A stretch of 24,993 nucleotides of DNA from Pseudomonadota bacterium. Lineage in GTDB: Bacteria > Desulfobacterota > JAPLJL01. The position numbers and the translations under genes are program-made. Shown one piece after another: positions 21,791 through 24,993 of the stretch. Numbering within the stretch: position 1 is the first letter of the stretch; every line of letters begins with the position of its first letter. The notes beneath the pieces were generated by a model that was not told the origin of the DNA, searched no databases, and saw nothing but the letters and a program-made list of their open reading frames with translations. Location of the stretch: assembly GCA_026388615.1 (NCBI GenBank), contig JAPLJL010000023.1:1-24993 (forward strand), given 5' to 3'.

Positions 21791-22939
21791 ATGCCGCTCA
21801 AGTATACCGACGAACATGAGATCTTCCGCCGCTCCCTCCGGAAATTCTTTGAAGCCGAAGTCAAGCCCAACGTGGAGCAGTGGCGGAAGCAGGGGTTCAT
21901 CCCCCGCGACATCTGGAAGAAGATGGGCGCCCAGGGGTTCATCGGCTACTGGCTGCCGCCCGAATTCGGCGGGTCGGGGCTGGATTTCAGCTACTCGGTG
22001 GTCCTCTCCGAGGAGATGGTGATTGCCTCCTCCGACCTGGGGGTGAACATCGGGGTGCATAACGACGTGGCCCTGCCCTACATCGCCCACAGCGGGACCG
22101 AGGAGCAGAAGAAGAAGTACCTGCCCCCCGCCTGCACCGGGGACTGCATCGTTTCCATCGCCATGACCGAGCCGGGGGCCGGGAGCGACCTGGCCTCGAT
22201 CCGCTCCACCGCCATCCGGAAGGGCGATCATTACATTATCAACGGCCAGAAAACCTTCATCTCCAACGGTTACGCCTGCGACCTGGCCATCGTGGCGGTA
22301 AAAACCGACCCCAAGGCCAATCCCCCTCATACCGGGGTCAGCCTGGTCCTGGTTGAGAACGGCACCCCCGGCTTCACCAAGGGCCGGAAGCTGGAGAAGA
22401 TGGGCCTGCACGCCGCCGACACCGCCGAGCTTTCCTTCGAGGACTGCAAGGTCCCGGTCACGAACCTGTTGGGGGCGGAGGGGGGCGGTTTCTTCACCCT
22501 GATGCAGAACCTCCAGCAGGAGCGCCTGATGGGGGCGATCGGGGCGATCGTGGGGGCCGAGCACATCCTGCAGGCGACCATCGAGTACACCAAGACCCGG
22601 GAGGCCTTCGGCCGGCCGATCTGCAAGTTCCAGCACAACGCCTTCAAGATCGTGGAGATGGCCACCGAGATCGAGATGGCCAAGACCTTTACCTACAAGC
22701 TGATCGACGAATACCTGGACGGGAAGGATATCGTCAAGACCGTCTCCATGGCCAAGTGGTACAACTCGGAGCTGGTGAACCGGGTGGCTTACAACTGCGT
22801 CCAGCTTCACGGCGGCTACGGCTATATGATGGAGTACGAAGTGGCCCACGCCTATGTCGACGCCCGGATGCAGACGATCGCGGCCGGCACCACCGAGATC
22901 ATGAAGCTCATCATCTCGCGGCTGATGGGGCTGCTGTAA
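21791..22939 (+). CDS. Acyl-CoA dehydrogenase 2 (paralog of acyl-CoA dehydrogenase 1)
   Basis: This protein is 382 residues, the same length as acyl-CoA dehydrogenase 1, with about 304 identical positions and no gaps by hand count. It has AMTEPGAGSDL, KTFISNG, TREAFGRPICKFQ and the isovaleryl/long-chain-type base Glu244 in LQQERL. IAAGT replaces the medium-chain IYEGT. Differences cluster in residues 23-40, around 52-60, around 75-80 and at 112-118, the N-terminal helical domain that lines part of the acyl pocket, so substrate range may differ. AAAGGAG lies 7 bases before the ATG. It probably shares transcripts with the TetR gene. Electrons would go to ETF or another carrier not present here. 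A repeat copy and a strong terminator follow. Confidence 0.92.
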   Translation: MPLKYTDEHEIFRRSLRKFFEAEVKPNVEQWRKQGFIPRDIWKKMGAQGFIGYWLPPEFGGSGLDFSYSVVLSEEMVIASSDLGVNIGVHNDVALPYIAHSGTEEQKKKYLPPACTGDCIVSIAMTEPGAGSDLASIRSTAIRKGDHYIINGQKTFISNGYACDLAIVAVKTDPKANPPHTGVSLVLVENGTPGFTKGRKLEKMGLHAADTAELSFEDCKVPVTNLLGAEGGGFFTLMQNLQQERLMGAIGAIVGAEHILQATIEYTKTREAFGRPICKFQHNAFKIVEMATEIEMAKTFTYKLIDEYLDGKDIVKTVSMAKWYNSELVNRVAYNCVQLHGGYGYMMEYEVAHAYVDARMQTIAAGTTEIMKLIISRLMGLL

Positions 22940-23018
22940 AAAACAGCCCCTCGATATAACTCGGGGTAAACGAGAAAGGTGGAAAAGGGTTAAGGCGAGA
23001 AAAGGATTTGCATTTTTT

Positions 23019-23096
23019 TGTAGTTTGCCGATTAATCGGCGGTTTTTAAAAACGCCCGATCCCTCTGTTGTCGGGATAAATAAATCGGGCAACTAC
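23019..23096. repeat. Palindromic intergenic repeat, copy E
   Basis: It starts TTGTAGTTTGCCGATTAATC and ends TAAATCGGGCAACTACA, with terminal inverted repeats and a centre GCCCGATCC...GTCGGGATAA. It is full length and lies in the opposite sense to copy A. It is located between acyl-CoA dehydrogenase 2 and its terminator. Confidence 0.7.
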
Positions 23097-23109
23097 ATAA
23101 TATTTAGTT

Positions 23110-23141
23110 GCGGAGGGGCCGTCTGGCCCCTCCGCTTTTTT
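23110..23141 (+). terminator. Rho-independent terminator after acyl-CoA dehydrogenase 2
   Basis: GCGGAGGGGCC pairs with GGCCCCTCCGC (11 bp) across GTCT and is followed directly by TTTTTT. It is the strongest terminator in the window. Confidence 0.88.
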
Positions 23142-23144
23142 CAC

Positions 23145-23172
23145 TTGAACTCACCCCGGGAAGGGGTAGAAT
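23145..23172 (+). promoter_or_regulatory. Sigma70-type promoter for second TRAP binding protein
   Basis: TTGAAC and TAGAAT are separated by 16 bases, directly after the terminator and 42 bases before the start codon. The gene is therefore an independent unit. Confidence 0.45.
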
Positions 23173-23214
23173 GAAAACAGTAGACGGGGGATATTCCTTC
23201 CTAACCTTATAAAA

Positions 23215-24267
23215 ATGAAGAAGAACCTTTTTTTGAGCCTGACGCTGCTCTTTTTCCTGCCCGTCAGCCTCCAGGCCGCGGACGCGCCCTCACCCGCCCC
23301 CAAGCCTCAATACGTCATCAAATGGGCCACGATCGCCCCCGAGAACACCTTCTGGGGCGACATCCTTAACAAGGCTTCCCGGGAGCTGGAGGAAGCCAGC
23401 GGCGGACGGATCAAAAACACCTGGTATTACGGGGCCGTGATGGGCGACGAGCCGGATGCGATTCGGAAACTCCGGATCGGCCAGCTCCAGGGCCTGGCCC
23501 TCCTGACCGTGGGACTGCAGAAGCTCGCCCCCGAGGCGATTGTCTATTCCCTCCCGGACCTTTTTCAGAGTTACCAGGAAGTGGACTGCGTCTGGGACCG
23601 GACCCATGAAATGATGGAAAAAATCTTCGCGGAGAAAGGCCTGGTGCTCCTCGGGCGGGGAGACGTCGGGTTCAGCGTTTTTGTCTCCAAGCGCGCGATG
23701 AAAGACCTGGAGGAGCTCAAGAAGGCCAAGATCTGGGTCTGGTCGGGGCTCGGTCTGGACCAGGCGGTGGCCCGGATGTTCGGGATCGTGAACACCGTCC
23801 CGCTGGCCCTCCCGGAGGTAATAACCGCCCTGCAGACCGGGATGGTGGACACCGTTTACGGCTCCTACTACACCACCATCGCCCTCCAATGGTACACAAT
23901 GATCAAATACATGACCGACGTGAAGCAATCGGGAACGGCATACTGCCCGGCGATGCTGATCATTAAGAAAGAGGTTTATGACGCCCTTTCCCCGGATCTC
24001 CAGACGATCATGCGGGAAAAGATGCAGAAGTATCTAATCCCCCTCCGGGAGCAGATGCGCGCGGATGAGGAAGACGCCCGGCAGTCCCTGATCAAGCGGG
24101 GGGTGGTAATGGTGGAGCTCGATCCCGTGATGGTCAAAGACATCCGCATCCGGGCCCAGGCCATTTATAAGGAATGGGAAGGCAAGTATTATCCTTCCTG
24201 GTTTCTGGAAGGCATCCTGAAGGCCCGGGACCAGTGCCGTTCCGAGTTGGCTCCCCCGAAGCCTTAA
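23215..24267 (+). CDS. TRAP-type substrate-binding protein, DctP family (second orphan)
   Basis: The 350-residue protein has a Sec signal peptide (MKKNLFLSLTLLFFLPVSLQA, cleaved before ADA), the block AVMGDEPDAIRKLRIGQLQ (74-92) and TALQTGMVDTVYGSYYTTIALQWYT. It is clearly related to the binding protein at 3387-4421, with shared MGDEP-IRK-R-GQLQG and ALQTGMV blocks. As there, KIWVW (Trp174) stands where classical TRAP proteins have the ligand-clamping Arg in KIRV. It should bind an unidentified ligand in the periplasm. No TRAP membrane subunits are seen, so it may work with a distant permease or a different transporter. Its position right after acyl-CoA dehydrogenase 2 suggests uptake of a precursor for the same pathway, but it has its own promoter. 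Confidence 0.87.
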   Translation: MKKNLFLSLTLLFFLPVSLQAADAPSPAPKPQYVIKWATIAPENTFWGDILNKASRELEEASGGRIKNTWYYGAVMGDEPDAIRKLRIGQLQGLALLTVGLQKLAPEAIVYSLPDLFQSYQEVDCVWDRTHEMMEKIFAEKGLVLLGRGDVGFSVFVSKRAMKDLEELKKAKIWVWSGLGLDQAVARMFGIVNTVPLALPEVITALQTGMVDTVYGSYYTTIALQWYTMIKYMTDVKQSGTAYCPAMLIIKKEVYDALSPDLQTIMREKMQKYLIPLREQMRADEEDARQSLIKRGVVMVELDPVMVKDIRIRAQAIYKEWEGKYYPSWFLEGILKARDQCRSELAPPKP

Positions 24268-24334
24268 TGCTTCGATTGGCAATTACGATAACATATTGTT
24301 TATAAGCAAAACCAATAACAATGCTCACTCAGCA

Positions 24335-24387
24335 CTAAGTCCTGAGCGAATAAGTTTTTTATCAAACTTATGAATCGAAGGACTTAG
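24335..24387. repeat. Imperfect inverted repeat upstream of APC permease
   Basis: CTAAGTCCT (24335-24343) pairs with AGGACTTAG (24379-24387), and an inner ATAAGTTT pairs with AAACTTAT around a short loop. The outer part has the CCTGAGCGAA...TCGAAGG character of widely dispersed intergenic palindromes. No T-run follows, so it is not a clear terminator. Confidence 0.5.
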
Positions 24388-24453
24388 CCCCGCGCCTATC
24401 TCGTCCTTTCCGATTTTCTATATTAGAATACGCGTTTAAAATATCCGGCAATC

Positions 24454-24993
24454 ATGGAAAATAACGAAACTAAAAAACTCGGCGCCTTCACCCGCCTCCG
24501 GCACCTGCTGATCGGCGAGCCGAAAAAAATCGACGACCCTTCTCTTTATCAGAAAATCTCCCTGGTTGCCCTCCTGGCCTGGATCGGTCTGGGCGCCGAC
24601 GGGCTGTCTTCCGCTTCTTATGGCCCCGAGGAAGCGTTTAAAACCCTCGGCTCGCACACCTACTTGGCCGTCTTTCTAGCCTTGGCTACGGCCTTTACCG
24701 TATTCGTCATTTCGTACGCTTACAGCCGCATCATCGAATATTTCCCCTCGGGGGGAGGGGGATATATCGTCGCCGGCCGCACTTTGGGGGAAAAATTCGG
24801 GGTGATCTCAGGCGCCGCGCTTCTAGTCGATTACATGCTGACAATTACCGTGTCGATCGTCAGTTGCGGAGACGCCCTGTTCAGTTTCTTTCCGGCCTCC
24901 TGGAGTCCCTTTAATATCGAATTCGAAATTGCGGCGATTCTCTTTCTCGTCGTTCTCAATCTGCGGGGCATTCGCGAGTCGGTCACCTTTCTC
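24454..24993 (+). CDS. APC superfamily amino acid/cation permease, N-terminal part (runs off window)
   Basis: The frame is open from ATG 24454 to the end of the window (180 codons) with no stop. A charged cytoplasmic N-terminus (MENNETKKLG...LIGEPKKIDDP) is followed by hydrophobic segments: ISLVALLAWIGLGADGLSSA, TYLAVFLALATAFTVFVISY, GVISGAALLVDYMLTITVSI and FEIAAILFLVVLNLRGIRES. The G-ADGLSSASYGPEEAF and SGGGGYIVAGRTLGEKFGVISG patterns match APC-type permeases, in which the first helix is broken by a glycine-rich substrate-binding stretch. It is a secondary transporter in the inner membrane; the substrate (amino acid or possibly potassium-type) cannot be told from the N-terminal third. No clear Shine-Dalgarno site is seen. 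Confidence 0.82.
   Translation, partial: MENNETKKLGAFTRLRHLLIGEPKKIDDPSLYQKISLVALLAWIGLGADGLSSASYGPEEAFKTLGSHTYLAVFLALATAFTVFVISYAYSRIIEYFPSGGGGYIVAGRTLGEKFGVISGAALLVDYMLTITVSIVSCGDALFSFFPASWSPFNIEFEIAAILFLVVLNLRGIRESVTFL

Noticed and set aside
21770..23092. 440-codon minus-strand frame opposite acyl-CoA dehydrogenase 2
   Set aside because: It is a codon-bias shadow. The acyl-CoA dehydrogenase on the plus strand is complete, and a matching shadow lies opposite its paralog at 15205-16356.
8428..23096. Spaced similar palindromes considered as a CRISPR-like or attachment-site array
   Set aside because: Copies are kilobases apart, in both orientations, with variable centres and no cas or integrase genes, so they fit a dispersed intergenic element.

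Overview
The window looks like part of a GC-rich bacterial chromosome from a deltaproteobacterial-type anaerobe (Desulfobacterota or a near relative). That placement is inference. It rests on orphan TRAP-type substrate-binding proteins, a DUF1302-like outer-membrane protein, several cysteine-rich 4Fe-4S proteins paired with phytoene-desaturase-like flavoproteins, and a scattered acyl-CoA degradation set with a TetR regulator. No rRNA, tRNA, CRISPR array, phage gene or transposase was seen.

Layout. (1) 0.2-7 kb is redox: an FAD oxidoreductase (+), a Tat/lipobox-bearing 4Fe-4S protein (-), an orphan TRAP binding protein (+), and an FAD oxidoreductase plus 4Fe-4S protein in one minus-strand operon. 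A 120-bp direct repeat flanks the first flavoprotein gene. (2) 7.1-9.9 kb holds two convergent broken genes: a B12-binding radical SAM protein and a DUF1302-like outer-membrane protein. Both appear to have lost internal sequence and reading frame. (3) 10-15 kb holds a third 4Fe-4S protein, a DedA membrane protein, a small cysteine-rich protein, and an operon of a small membrane protein with an intact B12-binding radical SAM protein. (4) 15.3-23 kb is an acyl-CoA module: acyl-CoA dehydrogenase 1, MaoC hydratase, SCP-x-type thiolase, an HMG-CoA-synthase-like/DUF35 fusion, TetR, and acyl-CoA dehydrogenase 2. (5) 23.2-25 kb holds a second orphan TRAP binding protein and the start of an APC permease that runs off the end.

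How the genes may work together (inference). The binding proteins could capture a substrate outside the cytoplasm. The dehydrogenases, hydratase and thiolase would process its CoA ester. The flavoprotein/4Fe-4S pairs could carry electrons. The TetR gene is divergent from the thiolase operon and upstream of dehydrogenase 2, so it probably controls both. No 3-hydroxyacyl-CoA dehydrogenase, CoA ligase, ETF or TRAP membrane subunit lies in the window.

The most unusual points are as follows. The HMG-CoA-synthase-like protein seems to lack the Glu-Cys-His catalytic triad but keeps a DUF35 zinc ribbon and sits beside a thiolase with its nucleophile. Three 4Fe-4S proteins share an extra CxCR...CxCCxCCC cysteine domain. 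A palindromic intergenic repeat family of about 80 bp is scattered through the window.
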